A stretch of DNA of 64,000 bases from Hyperoodon ampullatus (GCA_949752795.1 OX457057.1:10530632-10594631); one strand, 5' to 3'. Positions 1-11,959 are shown, numbered from the stretch's first letter. The notes: generated from the letters alone by a model not told the origin. Program-made: numbers and translations.

Positions 1-420
1 GAACCTTTGCGGATGCAGCATTTTGGGGAGTACACTTGAGAAGCATTCCTTGAATTGCAGTTCCCCAGCTTTTGTTGCCCTGTCCTAACTGTCCCCTTTG
101 TTATTTCCTTACATGGATCGTGTCTCCAAAGAGGCCTTAACCTCTTCAAACCTAAGCAAACATCGTCTTTTGTACACGCAGCATTTTGTGTTGGAAGGTG
201 TTGCTTTAATTGTTATTCCTCTGGCTCCTTTAGGAATGAGTCTATCATCTGGGCAAACAGAATTTTCTAAGTAAATGACAGCTACCTCTTATCTCCCTTT
301 TTATCTCTCTTAAAATCTTCTTCATGCTTCACAGCCTAGTTCGACTGCTATCTCCTCCATGAAAATTTCTCCCTCTCTCTCTTCTGTGCTCTTTTAAGGG
401 GTTAAACACTTTTGCTCTGG
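1..420. other. Unassigned non-coding sequence
   Basis: Short reading frames here have no recognisable domain and no clear exon structure. I see no repeat family that I can name. Confidence 0.4.
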
Positions 421-422
421 GC

Positions 423-451
423 TGCGTGTGTGTGCGTGTGTGTGTGTGTAT
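423..451. repeat. (TG)n microsatellite
   Basis: A short, slightly interrupted run of TG dinucleotides (gcgtgtgtgtgcgtgtgtgt). It carries no coding signal. Confidence 0.85.
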
Positions 452-477
452 TTGGGGAGTGGGGTGGGAGGCAGGAC

Positions 478-712
478 AGTACACTAGACGGGCTTTGTAG
501 TCAGATACCTGGGCTCTCCTTCCAGCTCTGCCATTCACTTGCTGTGCAACCTTGAGCTGGTTGCTTAACCTCTCTGAGTCTTAGGTGCTTTCACCCCCAT
601 TTTACTGATGAGAAAACTCTCTCAGAATGCTGTTTTGGGAGTTAAATAAACTCACTGACTGCGGAGCTTGGAACAATGCCCGTCATTTGGCAGGTGCTCA
701 AACAATAGTGGT
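478..712 (+). repeat. MIR-type ancient SINE
   Basis: The order of motifs matches a sense MIR: a GTCAGATACCTGGGCT-like head, then TGCTGTGCAACCTTGAGCTG, then CTCTCTGAGTCTTAGG and a GATGAGAAAACT block, ending in GTGCTCAAACAATAG. MIRs are old tRNA-derived SINEs shared by mammals. Boundaries are approximate. Confidence 0.75.
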
Positions 713-754
713 GGGATAGTTATGACTATGTACCCACTTGTTTATTAATCCTCC

Positions 755-1880
755 AGTTATTTCTTGAGCACCTATCATGTGCCATACAGTGTCCTAGGCA
801 CTTGGGGAGGCATCAGTGAACAAAACACATGTGTCTGCCCTTGAGGGGATACAATTCTATATAGTCTAGTTGGGGGAGATAGACAATAAACAATATACAC
901 AACAAATAAGTATATTTGACAGTCTATTAGAAGGTAATAAGTACTGTGGAATAAAGAAAGATGTCAGGGGGGTAAGGTGATTGGCAGTGTTTGGGGCAGG
1001 TATAGCAGTCAGCTACTGCTGCATAACAGTCACCAAATCTGATGGCCCTGCTGTGGAGACCATAGTTGTATCGATTTGTGCAGTTTGGGCTCTGCTGGGT
1101 GCCCCTCTGGTCTTGGCGATACTCACATGTGTGCCCATAGTTGCTGGCTGGTCGAGGACAGCCTCAGTTAGGACAGCTCTGTCGCATTCCCTGTGTTCTC
1201 TCCCCCTCCAGTGGGCCAGCCCAGGATTGCTGTCATGGCAGAAGTGGGGTTTGGGAGAGCAGATGTATGCTCGGCCTCAACTGGGAGGCACCTCATCATC
1301 TCCGCTGCATTCCATGGGCCACCTCTTAAAGGAAAGAGCTGAGGGGTGACAGTGTGAAAGGTGTGGACAGACCACAGCGTCCGTTTGTGCCGCCTGTCTA
1401 CCTCATTGTGGAGGGTGCAGGCTGCGGCATGAAATGGGGTGGCCTCCCTGAGAGGGTGACACTTGTCCTAAGACTTGAAGCCAGGGTGAGGGGATCATAG
1501 GCAGGGAGCCTGGAGAGAAGTGTCCCAGGCAGGGGGCACAGCTAGAGCAAAGGCCCCGGGGCAGGTGCATACCTGGGTCATCAGGAGGGGCGGGGGCGAG
1601 GCTGCAGGGCAGTGGGACAGTGGCCAGAGAAGAGGACAGAGACCACCAGGGACCTTTCACAGAGTGACCTGGTGGGGGGGCCCTGGAGGGACAGGGTCTG
1701 ACTTGCATTTTCAAAGTGTGGTTTTGGGTCCCATGTTGAGACTCGATTGTAGGGGGCAGGGGTCAAAGCAGGGAGACCTGCCTGGAAGCCCATGGGGGGA
1801 TGCAAGGGAGAGGACGGCAGCTCAGGCGGGGGACTGTCACAGTGCCCACCTCCTCGGCATGACGGGGACCTTCTAGGGCT
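755..1880. repeat. L2-like ancient repeat, split by a second unassigned element
   Basis: The segment at about 755-955 (TTGAGCACCTATCATGTGCC, then a CAATAAACAA stretch) and the segment at about 1420-1880 (CTGAGAGGGTGACACTTG, then GTCCCAGGCAGGGGGCACAG) look like two parts of one L2-family repeat. Between them, about 965-1400 starts CTACTGCTGCATAACAGTCACC. This resembles a repeat seen again near 9.2, 38.6 and 49.9 kb, whose family I cannot name. The GC-rich open frames across 1400-1880 are therefore not treated as genes. Confidence 0.5.
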
Positions 1881-1969
1881 GTTTTGAGACTTGAGTGATG
1901 CTGTGATGAGGTTGTGTCGATGCCCAGAATGTGGCCGGGATTCAACAGTTGGACGAGGGCTGTGTTGTT

Positions 1970-2172
1970 GTTTTTTTCCCCCGGTATGCGGGCCTCTCAC
2001 TGCTGTGGCCTCTCCCGTTGCGGAGCACAGGCTCCGGACGCGCAGGCTCAGCGGCCATGGCTCACGGGCCCAGCTGCTCCGCGGCATGTGGGATCTTCCT
2101 GGACTGGGGCACGAACCCGTGTCCCCTGCATCGGCAGGCGGACTCTCAACCACTGCGCCACCAGGGAAGCCC
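1970..2172 (-). mobile_element. CHR-type tRNA-derived SINE (antisense)
   Basis: A T-run at the left is followed by a GGTATGCGGGCCTCTCACTG-like tail region, the GGAGCACAGGCTCCGGACGC body, and a head ending CACTGCGCCACCAGGGAAGC at the right. This is the reverse complement of the SINE at 57,018. The flanks share only a loose match (CTGTG..GTTTTT), so the target duplication is poorly defined. Confidence 0.9.
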
Positions 2173-2794
2173 TGTGGTTTTTATCAGGTTGGGAGATTTA
2201 ATGGCCATTCTTCCAGAAGGAATCCGTTTCTGACCTTTTGGACCTGTCAGCGTGGCATTGACCTCCTTGCACTACTGCTCCCCCGAGAGACTGGAGCAGC
2301 CTGAGGATGGGAACTGTATGTTCACCTGCATCCCTGGCTCCCAGCCCCACACCTGATGCAGCGGGTCCTGGAGGCTGGGTTGAGTGAATTCACTCTGCTG
2401 TGAAATCAAGGAGGCAGGAGCTGCCTCTTAATTTTCTGTTTGCACAAGGCAAAGGCCCCTCACAGCCAGTCGGTCCCTCTGATTGAATTACTCTGTTTTC
2501 ATGTCTTCACCTAAAGGTAGAATGTTTCCCTCTGAATTAGCAAGACCTCACAAGCCACCCAGTGTTCGCGATTCCAGCTGGTTTCCTGCCAAGCTGCTCC
2601 TCCTCCTGCAGGAGGGGCTTGGGCCTTCTTTCCGTGTTACAGGATTACTGAGCCCAGGAGAGGGAGCCAGAGTACAGCAGAAGGGTGCCTGCGTAGGAGC
2701 AGCACCGTCTGGGCCTCTGCCCTAGCCTCTGTCGTTTTCAATCAGACCCCTTGGGGGCGGCTGCCCAGAGGAGCTGAGCAAGGTCAAGGTCTCC
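2173..2794. other. Unassigned non-coding sequence
   Basis: I see no recognisable gene, RNA or repeat here. The 80-codon frame at about 2483-2725 has no familiar domain. Confidence 0.35.
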
Positions 2795-2943
2795 CAAGCC
2801 TCTCCCCCTCCTCTCCTTCCTCCTGCCCCCCATCCCCTTCCCCACCCTTCCGCTTCCTCCCCACTCCTTCCCTCTGCCCTTGCACCCCTCTCTCCTGCCT
2901 TTCTCTCCCATCCCTCCTCTTCCTTTCCTCCCTCTGATGTTCC
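2795..2943. repeat. Polypyrimidine (CT-rich) tract
   Basis: About 150 bases are almost entirely C and T on the plus strand (CCTCTCCCCCTCCTCTCC...). The minus strand is therefore a polypurine tract, which explains the low-complexity Glu/Gly/Arg-rich minus-strand frames. Confidence 0.85.
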
Positions 2944-3027
2944 CTCAACACACCTGAGCTGCTGTCCCTGTAAGAGGCTGCTCCGGGACCAGGAAGGAAA
3001 ATAGCAGCAGGAACGGGAAAGCACATA

Positions 3028-3305
3028 GGGAAGGACCATCTTTCCTTTTTTTTTTTTTAACATCTTTATTGGAGTATATTTGCTTTACAATGGTGTGTTT
3101 GTCTGCTTTATAACAAAGTGAATCAGCTATACATATACAGATATCCCCATATCTCCTCCGTCTTGCATCTCCCTCCCACCCTCCCTATCCCACCCCTCTA
3201 GGTGGTCACAAAGCACCCGAGCTGATCTCCCTGTGCTATGTGGCTGCTACTCGGTCACTTCGTCCCAGCTTACCCTTCCGCCTCCCCGGGAAGGACCATC
3301 TTTCC
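3028..3305 (-). mobile_element. 5'-truncated L1 3' end with 18-bp target duplication
   Basis: A T-run (the poly(A) tail on the minus strand) is followed by AACATCTTTATTGGAGTATA. This is the reverse complement of the L1 3' terminus seen at 52.15 kb. The insert (3046-3287) is bounded by identical 18-bp copies of GGGAAGGACCATCTTTCC at 3028-3045 and 3288-3305. Identical duplications imply a fairly recent insertion. Only about 240 bp of L1 3' UTR is present. Confidence 0.95.
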
Positions 3306-5413
3306 AGGGACAGCGATGGAGCCAGGGGGTAGCACCCAACTACCCTTTGGATCTCACACTCTTTTCTTGGGCTTCCCCTTAGCCCTGGCTTCTGTCTGCT
3401 TCTAATAGCAGCAGACCTGACTCACAGCACTTCCTAGATGCTGGGTCCGATGGTAATGGACATGTGAATCTTATCTCGCAATCCTGGCAAGGACTCCGTG
3501 AGGTGGAAGCCTAGGCTTAGAGCCGTGACAAGACCTCTCCGGGACCACACAGCTGGAGAACAGTGAAGAAAGTATCAGAACCCAGGAGGTCCCAGTGTAG
3601 GCCAGTGCCACCTGCAGCTGTCGGGCACTTGAAAAATGGCGAGGCTGAACGGAGATGAGGTTTTGAAGAGTGAGAGTCACCAAAGGGTGTAGAATATTGT
3701 ATTAATAATTGTTTATACTGATTACTTACTGACAGGATCATTTTGGGGATATAGTAGGTCAAATAACGTCTATTCAAGTTAATTTCTTATTTTCCTCTTT
3801 ACTTTCTTTACTGGGCTACCAGATAACTAAAAGTCACAATCATGTGTAGGCTTGTATTGTAGTTCTACTGGTGGGTGCTGGTCTAGACCTTAGGTTTCAA
3901 TCACCACCTTATACTGTGTCTGTGTAGCTGCTCCCCTCCCGCATCACCCCCAACTCCACCCCAGCTAGACTTGAAGCTTCTCAAAGGCAGGACCCAGGGC
4001 TTACCCACCTTTTTTATTTTCCCTGGCCCCTTAGATGGGATGGGGCACAGACTAGGTTTTGATTTTTGTTTCTGCTTGCTGTGTATTTTGAAAGCGTCGC
4101 AAACTCTCCAGAAGTTGCAAAACTTGTACAGAGGGCTACAGGCACCCTTCACCTGGCTTCCCTGGGGTGACATCCATAGGTGACAGAGGAGGTTTTTGAC
4201 AAATGTGTGTTGATTGACTCAAGCATGCATTAAGTAGGTGTCACTCTTGTCTACCCTGTGAGGAATGCAAGGTTTCCGGAGTTGAAACCTGAATGTGGAG
4301 AAGATTACCTCAGTGGCGCTTTGGAAGCTCCTTTGGCCCCCAGTAGTATGCCTAGAGGACCCTGTGGAAACCACGCTGGTGGCCAGAGTCAGGTGGTGTA
4401 GACACAGACACAGTGTGGACTGGAGGGAAAATGGAGAGGCCTGGGGTGGGCTGCCCGAGTCCAGTCCTGCCTTTACCACTTGTGACTGGTGACCACTGCA
4501 CTTCACTCCCCAGGCCTCTCTCTCCCTACCTCTACATGGAGCCAATGACCTTGCTTTACCTCCTGGCTGGTGATTTGGATTAACTGAGACAGTGCAGGCA
4601 GAGGGGTGTCATACCCACTCTACGGATGGGGATGGTGGTGGGGGAGTGAGTGCTGGCTTTCCCAGCCAGCCAGACCCTGAGTCCCCAGTTCAGATCTCCA
4701 GTTCCTGTTTTCCTAAGACCAGAGAAGGTCTTTACTCTGCAGGAATGGGTCTGCTGTCCGTTGCCAAGAACAGATACAGCTAGTACCCTGCACCTGCCGA
4801 GGCTGGCACTGCTTTTCCCCACATGGCCTCAAACACAGATGGGCCAGTGACACTGGCACTGAAGCACGTGCCTCTCGGCAGCTGCAGGAAATCACGCATG
4901 GTGGGGAGCACCATGGCCTGCCTGTGCTGGTCCCCAAGGCAGCAAGGAAGGAAACCATGGAGAGAGGGCAACTTGCAGGTCCCTGGGGGGCCTTCTCCTG
5001 CCTCGAGCACCATTATCCCAGGGCATTCATTTCCCACTGTGATTTCTTGTGGAGAAAATGACTCGTTTGAGAGCTCAGTTTTAAGCTGCTAAGTGGTGGC
5101 TCCAGGCACTGGGGAGCCCGCTGCCATGCGTGTATTCAGTGTAGGCAGCTGAGAAAGTGTCATCTTTAGAGCATCCTGGGACTTCACATTCACTTCTTAG
5201 GATACCTGCAAGGCCATTACCGAGGGAACTGAGATCATCTGAAAGGGTGATTTAAGCCAGGGTGGTTTCCAGCAAGTGGCCTCTGACTTTCCTGAACTGG
5301 GGGGGCAGACTTGCTAGGTTTGGGAGATGGTCTGGGAAGAACCAGGTCTTTGGAACTTGTACTGTGGATCCCTGAGATATAAAATGGGTGAGAAGCCGTG
5401 AAGAGCCACCCCC
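3306..5413. other. Mostly unassigned sequence with weak MIR remnants
   Basis: A probable antisense MIR lies at about 3415-3600 (GACCACACAGCTGGAGAACAG, AGAACCCAGG). A weaker sense MIR-like stretch lies at about 4440-4640. The remainder has only short frames without recognisable domains and no clear splice-bounded exon. The 89-codon frame at 4823-5092 is not recognisable. Confidence 0.4.
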
Positions 5414-5425
5414 TTCCCTCTTTCT

Positions 5426-5792
5426 TTTTTTTTTTCCCCTGAGTATATCTATTTATTTATTTATTGAAAAACTTTTTTTTTTTTTTTTGGCTGCATCAGG
5501 TCTTAGTTGCAGCACGTGGGATCTTCATTGCGGCACGAGCTTCTCTCTAGTTGTGGCATGCAGGTTTTTTTTCTCTCTCTAGTTGTGACGCACAGGCTCC
5601 AGAGTGCATGGGTTCTGTAGCTGTGGCACGTGGGCTCTGTAGTTTGCAGCACGTGGGCTCAGTGGTTGTGGTGCGCAGGCTTTGTTGCACCGCGGCATGT
5701 GGGACCTTAGTTTCCTGACCAGTGATAGAACCCACATCCCCTGCATTGGAAGGCAGATTCTTTACCACTGGACCACCAGGGAAGTCTCCTGC
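5426..5792 (-). mobile_element. Long CHR-type SINE (antisense)
   Basis: The element begins with T/TTTA-rich low-complexity sequence, then GGCTGCATCAGGTCTTAGTT, repeated TAGTTGTGGC modules, and a head ending ACTGGACCACCAGGGAAGTC. It is the longer (about 300 bp) version of the SINE at 63.08 kb. Possible 12-bp flanking duplications are TTCCCTCTTTCT at 5414-5425 and TTCCCCCTTTCT at 5793-5804 (one mismatch). Confidence 0.9.
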
Positions 5793-5804
5793 TTCCCCCT
5801 TTCT

Positions 5805-6440
5805 AACCCTAGCTGCCAAAAATCTGTCTTTGACCCAGGCTGCTCTGCTTTCCCTTCGTCCGTCACAACCAAACCCCTCAAGAGATTTCCCTGTACGCCT
5901 TGCCTCTACTTCCTCATTGTCCACTCTCCAGCCCCTTCCAGATGGGTCTTGTCCCCACTGTCAAGGACATTGATGACCTTTATCTTGCCAAGGTCCATGG
6001 TTGGTCCTTCCATGTGACCTCATATCAGCATGTGATCATGTCCTCCTTGAAATGCTTTCTTTTCCTGGCTTATGAGACACCAGACTGTTGTGTTTTATTT
6101 TCCTCACCACCCTCACCACTTCTTCCCAGTCTTCTTTGCTGGTTCCTCCTCTTGCATTTGAACGTTGAGGGTTGGACCACCCAGAGTTCCTGTTTCTCGA
6201 TTTCTACTTTGTGGATACTCTCTCCCCAGTTAATCTCATCCAGTCTCATGGCTTTAAGTGCTGTGCACTTGCTGATGACTCCCAAATCTACAAGTGCAGC
6301 CACAGCCTGCCTGCTAAGATTCTATAGTCAATTACATGGTTGACATCTCTACTTCGATTTCTAATAAGCATCTCAAGCAGCAAGTCTAAAGTGAGATACT
6401 TGACTTGTACCTCTGAAAATTCTCCTCCCCAATCTTCTCT
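5805..6440. repeat. Probable ancient repeat remnant, family uncertain
   Basis: The sequence has the style of widely dispersed mammalian repeats (GCTGATGACTCCCAAATCTAC, then GACATCTCTACTTCGATTTC). I cannot name the family. The 147-codon frame at 5900-6343 has no recognisable domain. Confidence 0.35.
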
Positions 6441-7300
6441 AGTGATTCATTTATTCAACAAATATTTCTTCAGCATATGCTATGTACTAAGGAGTCTTCT
6501 AGGTACCTGAGATATGGCAGTAAGCAAAAAACAAGTTCCTGCCCTCTCGGGGTTCATATTCTAGTTGGGGGGGATGTTATGGATTGAATTGTGTCCCTGA
6601 AAAATTTGTATATGGAAGTCCTAATCCCCAGTACCTCAGAATGTGAACTTATTTGGAAATAGGTTTGCAGATCTAATTAGTTAATTTAAAATGAGGTCCT
6701 ACTGGAGTAATGTGGGCTCCTGATCCTCTTATAAAAAGAGATTTGGGCACAGATAAGCATGGAGGGGGAATACAATGTGAAGATGAAGGCAGAGACCAGG
6801 GTGCTGTTTCTACAAGCCAAGGAACACCAAAGATTGCCAGTAAACCACCAAGAGCCAGGGTCTCCCCTGGCAAGGAATAGATTCCCTCTCACAACCCTCA
6901 GAAGGAAGCAGCCCTCTTGATACCTTGATCTCAAACTTCCAGTCTCCGGAACTGTGAGGCAATAGATTTCCACTCATTTTGTGGATCTTTGTTACAGTAG
7001 CCCAGGCAAACTCATACAGGGAAGACCAACAATACAAACAAGTGTAAATATCCAGGATGTCAAACAGGGGTATATGTTTTGGAGAAAAACAAAGCACTTC
7101 AAGGGAGTTGGGAAGCACCGGGGTCGGGGGGGAGTGGTGGTTATTTTATAGTTGGTGGTCAGAGAAAGCCTCCTTGATGGAGTGATGCTGGAGCATGGAC
7201 CTGCAGGAGGAAAGGGAGTGAGCCATGTGAGTAGTCACAAGAGGAATATTCAAGTAAGAAGGAAGAGCAAGTTCAGAGACCCTAAGGTGGGAACGTGTAG
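6440..7300. repeat. L2-like repeat interrupted by an LTR
   Basis: The left part (about 6440-6574: TTCAACAAATATTTCTTCAG, TCTAGTTGGGGG) and the right part (about 7015-7300: GGTCAGAGAAAGCCTCCTTG, GAGTGAGCCATGTG) look like one L2-family copy. The MaLR-type LTR at 6575-7013 was inserted into it. Confidence 0.55.
6575..7013 (+). mobile_element. MaLR (MLT1-like) solitary LTR
   Basis: It starts TGTTATGGATTGAATTGTGT and ends with the GAACTGTGAGGCAATAGATT block and CAAACTCATACA. Internal blocks (CCTCAGAATGTGAACTTATT, CTTATAAAAAGAG) fit the MLT1-type LTRs of the non-autonomous ERVL-MaLR group. No internal retroviral genes flank it, so it is a solo LTR. Another MaLR subfamily is possible. Confidence 0.7.
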
Positions 7301-7314
7301 TTAGGCTTAAGCCA

Positions 7315-7880
7315 AAATCCCAGGAGGCATCTTAGCTCCTTCTTCTTCCTTCATACCCCACATCCAGCCCAACAGTGAATCTCGTTGGCCCTATGTTCAA
7401 AATATACCCAATATTCAGCTCCTTCCACTGATATCACCTTTCTAAGCCATGCTCACCTTTTGCTTGGGTTATTATAGAAGCTTCATCGCTTGTCTCCTGG
7501 CTTCCATTCTTTCACAGTCACACCCACAAGTCTATTCTCCACGCAGCAACCAGAGTGAACCTGTCTAAAGGTACGTCAGATCATGTCTCTCCTCTGCTCA
7601 CCAGCCCTGAAGGCTTTCCATCTCCCTCTGAGCAGCAGCCAGGTCTTACCTGGCCCCCCCTCTGAGTGCATCACCCATCACTCTTCTCCCCACCCACTCT
7701 GCTCCAGCCCCCTCGGCCGACATGCCAGGCAGTGAACATGCCAAGTTGGCGCGTCCCTCCAGTTCCCTGCACTATTTCCTGTCCTTGGAACATCTCCCCA
7801 GCACTTCATGAGGCTTAATCCTTTGCATCATTCAAACCTAGGCTCACCTGCTACCTGGTCAGTTCTCCAGGCGGAGGTTT
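7315..7880. repeat. L2-like ancient repeat
   Basis: Blocks such as GTCAGATCATGTCTCTCCTC, CTGAAGGCTTTCCATCTCCC and CTCTGCTCCAGCCCC match the common dispersed L2-family pattern in mammals. Boundaries are approximate. Confidence 0.55.
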
Positions 7881-9154
7881 CATATGATGTCAATCTTTAC
7901 TTGGAGGAGAGATGACTAAGGCAGGTGCCCTGTGCTACACATCACCAGATAAATAATTTCAGGTGGACTCCATTTGTGATTTGAGAATTTTGGACTGTGT
8001 TGTCTTTTGGATTAATATATAATGACCAATAATAGCTAATAATTACTTATTCTTAATATGATCCTGGGATGTAGGCAGAACCCATTTTATAGACGAGGAA
8101 ACCAAGGCCCAGAGTGGTTAAGTAGCTTGCCTAAGGGTACACAGCTGATAAATGCCAAAAATGGATGTAAACCTTGGTTTATTTGATGCCAAGGGAAATT
8201 CCACTTTGCTAAGTGGTTTAATGTTCCTATTCAATTGTCACTCATGTCCTAGACTACAGGAATATGTAGTCTAGAATAAAGAAGGCTAAAAAGTCAAATA
8301 ATTATATTTTTGGTTTTTTAAGCAGAAGGAATATTGCAAATACCATCTGCTCCTGATCTCTCTTCTGATGGAGAAAATAATATCTGTGAGTGAATGACTA
8401 AGGCATTAAATATTAGCAAAGAGCACTGACAAGGGCTGATAATAGTTCATATTTTTCAAGGGTGTCCCAGGAGCCTGGCCATGGGCTCTGCCCATCTACA
8501 CCTCACCTAATCTTATGACAGCTCTGGAAGGACATGCTGATATGATTCTCACTTTACAGGTGAGGAGACTTAGGCTCAGAAATGAAGTTGCACACCTGTG
8601 CTCATGCAGCTTGTATGTGGTACAGCAGGGGCTTAAATCCAGAGCGTCTGACCCCCAAGAGTTTACTCACTGATAATGAAGCAGGTGGGTTCTGGGCCAC
8701 CGTCAGCACCTGTTACTAACTGTCTGCAGTGAATGAGGTGTGGATCTGCTCAAAGGCAGGGGGATGGGTGACATGACCTCTTAAGATGACTCTCTCTCAA
8801 GGGAGTTCCATTTTCCTTGACCAACATGTCAAGATGTCTTTTGTTCCAGAACCAACGCCCATTCTTAACAATGACTTTCTTTGAGAGATAAAAGGCGTGG
8901 GACTTTGCCTGGTTCTTCTACTCTGACTTATTGGCATGGCCTCCACGCCTGCTTCTTCTAAGTTTTATCTGAAATAGGCCATCCCGGCTCCCTTACGGGG
9001 TTGTGGCTTCTGTCTAAGCCAATCACAATACTCAGTCATGAAAAAAAGAACTTCCTGCATCCCAATTTTCTGGTTGTGATGACTGTAATGAGAACTGGAG
9101 ATGGTAGTGCTGGCTCAAATCTCATTATAGATTTGGGTAAAAGTGAAGACGGAT
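7881..9154. repeat. Unassigned sequence with two MIR remnants
   Basis: Antisense MIR fragments lie at about 8075-8175 (GAGGAAACCAAGGCCCAGAG) and 8495-8665 (AGGTGAGGAGACTTAGGCTC). I see no recognisable gene in the rest. Confidence 0.5.
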
Positions 9155-9665
9155 GTATTTTGTGTATCATTTATCTATTGCCACAAACCAGCCCCAAACT
9201 GCCTTGAAACAATAAGTGTTTGCTCAGCTCACTCTGGGTGGGCAACTTAGGCGGACTCAGTGGGGAGGTTCTTCTGCCCTCTGTTAGACTACCCACATGT
9301 CTGGGAGCTGGCTGGCTGGTGTCTGATCTAGGATGGCTCGGCTGGAACGACAACTCAGGTCTCCTCCACTGACTCTCGCATCCCTCCACCAGGCCAACTG
9401 GGCATGTCCTCACAGCCCAACAGAGATGTAATAGTGAGCAAACTTAAGTGTGACAGAGAGCAAGCGGAAGCATGCATGTGATTTTGAAGTCTCTGCTTTC
9501 TTCGTCTGCTAACACCGCTTAAGCCACAGCAGGTCATAGGGCTGAATGCAGAATTAGAATCAGACTGCATGTGTATGAGGGGGGGACCACAGGTATAGCT
9601 CAGAGGGTATGGATTCATCGGGTCCAATAATTGGGGTCACTGATACAATCAGTCTACCACATTGC
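9155..9665. repeat. Unassigned dispersed repeat
   Basis: The stretch starts ATCATTTATCTATTGCCACA and has a layout like the copies near 965, 38,585 and 49,860. It includes motifs describing a GCTCAGCTCAC...GGGCAAC type body and ends ATACAATCAGTCTACCACATT. It looks like one old element family, but I do not name it. Confidence 0.4.
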
Positions 9666-10335
9666 ATGGCTACACATGAATGCATTCTCAACATGGGCTT
9701 GAATGACCCTCCAGGTCATCTTCACATACCTTGGTTACCAGACCAAGACACATCCTGTTTCCCTGATTCAGGGAACACACATCCACTTGAATATCTTGTG
9801 AATTTCATTTTGACTTATCTGGGAAGAATTTCAGAGCATGGCTTCCAAAGATATGGCATCACAGAGAATTGTCTTGGGTTAAATCAGAGTGGATGAGGCA
9901 TGTGCAAAGGGGAAATGGAATATTTTAGTAAACAGTACAAATTGAGAAGTAAAATCAGCAACCACTGAAGGAGCCTCCAATAAATTAAAAATTTACATCC
10001 CTGTGCAAAACACCACCCTACTTTTGAAATGTACAGAGATGTGGGGATGCTCCCAAGTACTTTTGTTTAATTAAAGGAAGTTCAGCTGTCAACTGCTGTT
10101 AGACCAACAGTCAAGGTTGAGTGCGGATAGAGAGCAGGCAGGTACAATCCACACCATCCAGAGGTTCCCTGATCCACTGAGGGGCCGGTGGTCTTTGCAT
10201 AAACAGTAAGATTAACCAGCTAGAGTGCCCAGAAGGCAAATCCTGAGCATTTTACTCTGATAGACTGTCCTGAAGATAGGAGAGGGCCAACTTCTCTCAT
10301 CCTCAAAGTCAGGTACCTTGTGAGGTTCTCAGATG
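9666..10335. other. Unassigned non-coding sequence
   Basis: I see nothing recognisable beyond short frames without domains. Confidence 0.35.
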
Positions 10336-10339
10336 CCAT

Positions 10340-10535
10340 CACCAGAAGCAGCCTGTTTTTATCCGAAGAAACTGGACTGGAATCAGAACATCTGGATTCT
10401 GCTCTCATCTCTTTCATTGACTTACTGTGTGTCTTTGGGAAAGTCATTTTCCTTCTCTGGGCTCTAGTTATCACCTATAAAATTAAGGCTCTCTTGTTCT
10501 GTGTCTCTAAGGTCAAGTCCCTGTGTTGAATCAGG
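10340..10535 (+). repeat. MIR-type ancient SINE
   Basis: The stretch has CATCTGGATTCTGCTCTCAT, then GACTTACTGTGTGTCTTTGG, then CTTCTCTGGGCTCTAG. This is the sense order of a MIR core and 3' region. Confidence 0.65.
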
Positions 10536-10667
10536 GTTTAGAATCTGAGTGTCAGAACCCTTGATTCATTAATTTAATGTATTTCCTTATTATCTACCAC
10601 ATGTCAGATAGGACAGCAATAAGGAAATTCTTGTTGTCAAGGAGCTTCTTTCTCAAAGGGGTATTTT

Positions 10668-10762
10668 TTCTTTCTCTTCCTCCTGCTGTTCCTCCTCTTC
10701 CTCCTTCTTTTTCTCTTCCTCTTCTTCTCCTTCATCATCATCATCATCATCATCATCAATAA
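10668..10762. repeat. Polypyrimidine tract followed by (CAT)n microsatellite
   Basis: CTTCCTCCT-type pyrimidine sequence runs into eight or nine ATC/CAT triplets ending about 10,759. A frame through it reads poly-His, which is only the translation of the microsatellite. Confidence 0.85.
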
Positions 10763-11958
10763 AAGAGTGATTAGGCATTTACATCATACCAGACAATGTG
10801 CTGAGTTCTCCCTTTACATGTACCATCTTACTTAATTATCATGATAACCTCGTGATGGTAAGGACTAGTATTGCCACTGTGCTGGGGTACTTTCCATTTG
10901 CCCCCGCCCCCAGATTCACTGTCCACCCTTTTCCAGCCTGCTTTGTGGCCTAGGAGGCTGACCTCTTTGGACCTTATCAACTGGTGTCCCTAATCTCAGG
11001 CTTGCAGTTGGGTTTGGCCAACAGAGACACTGGAAGAAGATCAGAGGATCAGAGGAGAGTGAGGTCAGAGTATTTGTTTACCTGGCTCCCTTCTTACTAG
11101 CTTACCACGGATTCTGGCTTTGGTCAGTCCCTCCATATAGCTACCTTCTCTGGGTTCTGATAACCACTCCCTCCCACTAGCCTTTCAGGCCTATGGGTGG
11201 TTCAGTTTCCCACTGTTGCTAGCCCAAGGGTACTGTATTTTCCTTTGTTGGTTTCCTTAAATCCTGACCATGCCTTTGTGTATAATCCCTTTTTAAAACT
11301 TTCCCCAGTAACCCAGTTTGAGTGTGCCATGCATTTCCTGCAGACTTTGACTGATATACCCCCGTCTTGCAGGTACGAAAACAGCTTCTGTACTGGCCCC
11401 GACACTCATGAGCTGTGTGATCTTCATCCTAGGTCTCAGCTCAAATAGCACAGCCTCAGGGAAGCCTTCCCTGGGGCCCTAAGTAGGCTTCTGTGCCAGG
11501 TGTCCCCAAGACCACCCACAGGTTTGATGATTCACTAGGAGGTTTCATGCCTGTGATTTTTTACAGTTAAATGATCCAAGGCAAAATCAGCACAGAGAAA
11601 AGGTGCATGGGGTGGCGTCTGTTGGAAACCAGGCACATGCTTCCAAGAGTCCCTCCTGGTGGAGTCACACAGGGTGTGTTTAACTCCCCTGGCATTGAAC
11701 TTTGACATGTGTGAAATGTCTTCTAGCAGGGAAGCCCATCAGCGACTCAGTGCCCAGGGTTTTATTGGGGGATGGTTATGTAGGTATTCTTTGCCTCGCA
11801 CGTATCAAAATTCCAGGCTCCCAGAAGGAAAGCACGTATTCAGAATAAACCATAGTTTTTGTACCAATAGCCTCTAGGCACAGTGAGCTGCTGTTACCAT
11901 TTAGGGAAAGCCTTATAGCAGCACAGGGAACTGTTTACAATTCCAGTTTGCAGATAGC
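10763..11958. repeat. Old repeat fragments, mostly unassigned
   Basis: A MIR/L2-like piece lies at about 10,770-10,870. An unassigned old repeat-like block lies at about 10,885-11,370. A block resembling the L2 pattern is at about 11,400-11,490 (AGCTCAAATAGCACAGCCTC, AGGGAAGCCTTCCCTGG). I see no gene. Confidence 0.4.
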
Positions 11959-11959
11959 A

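Noticed and set aside
1403..2304. Several overlapping frames of 100-190 codons
   Set aside because: They lie in a GC-rich old repeat and run into the antisense SINE at 1970. GC-rich sequence has few stops by chance, and no domain is visible.
10577..10762. Frame ending in poly-His
   Set aside because: The His run is the translation of the CAT microsatellite.
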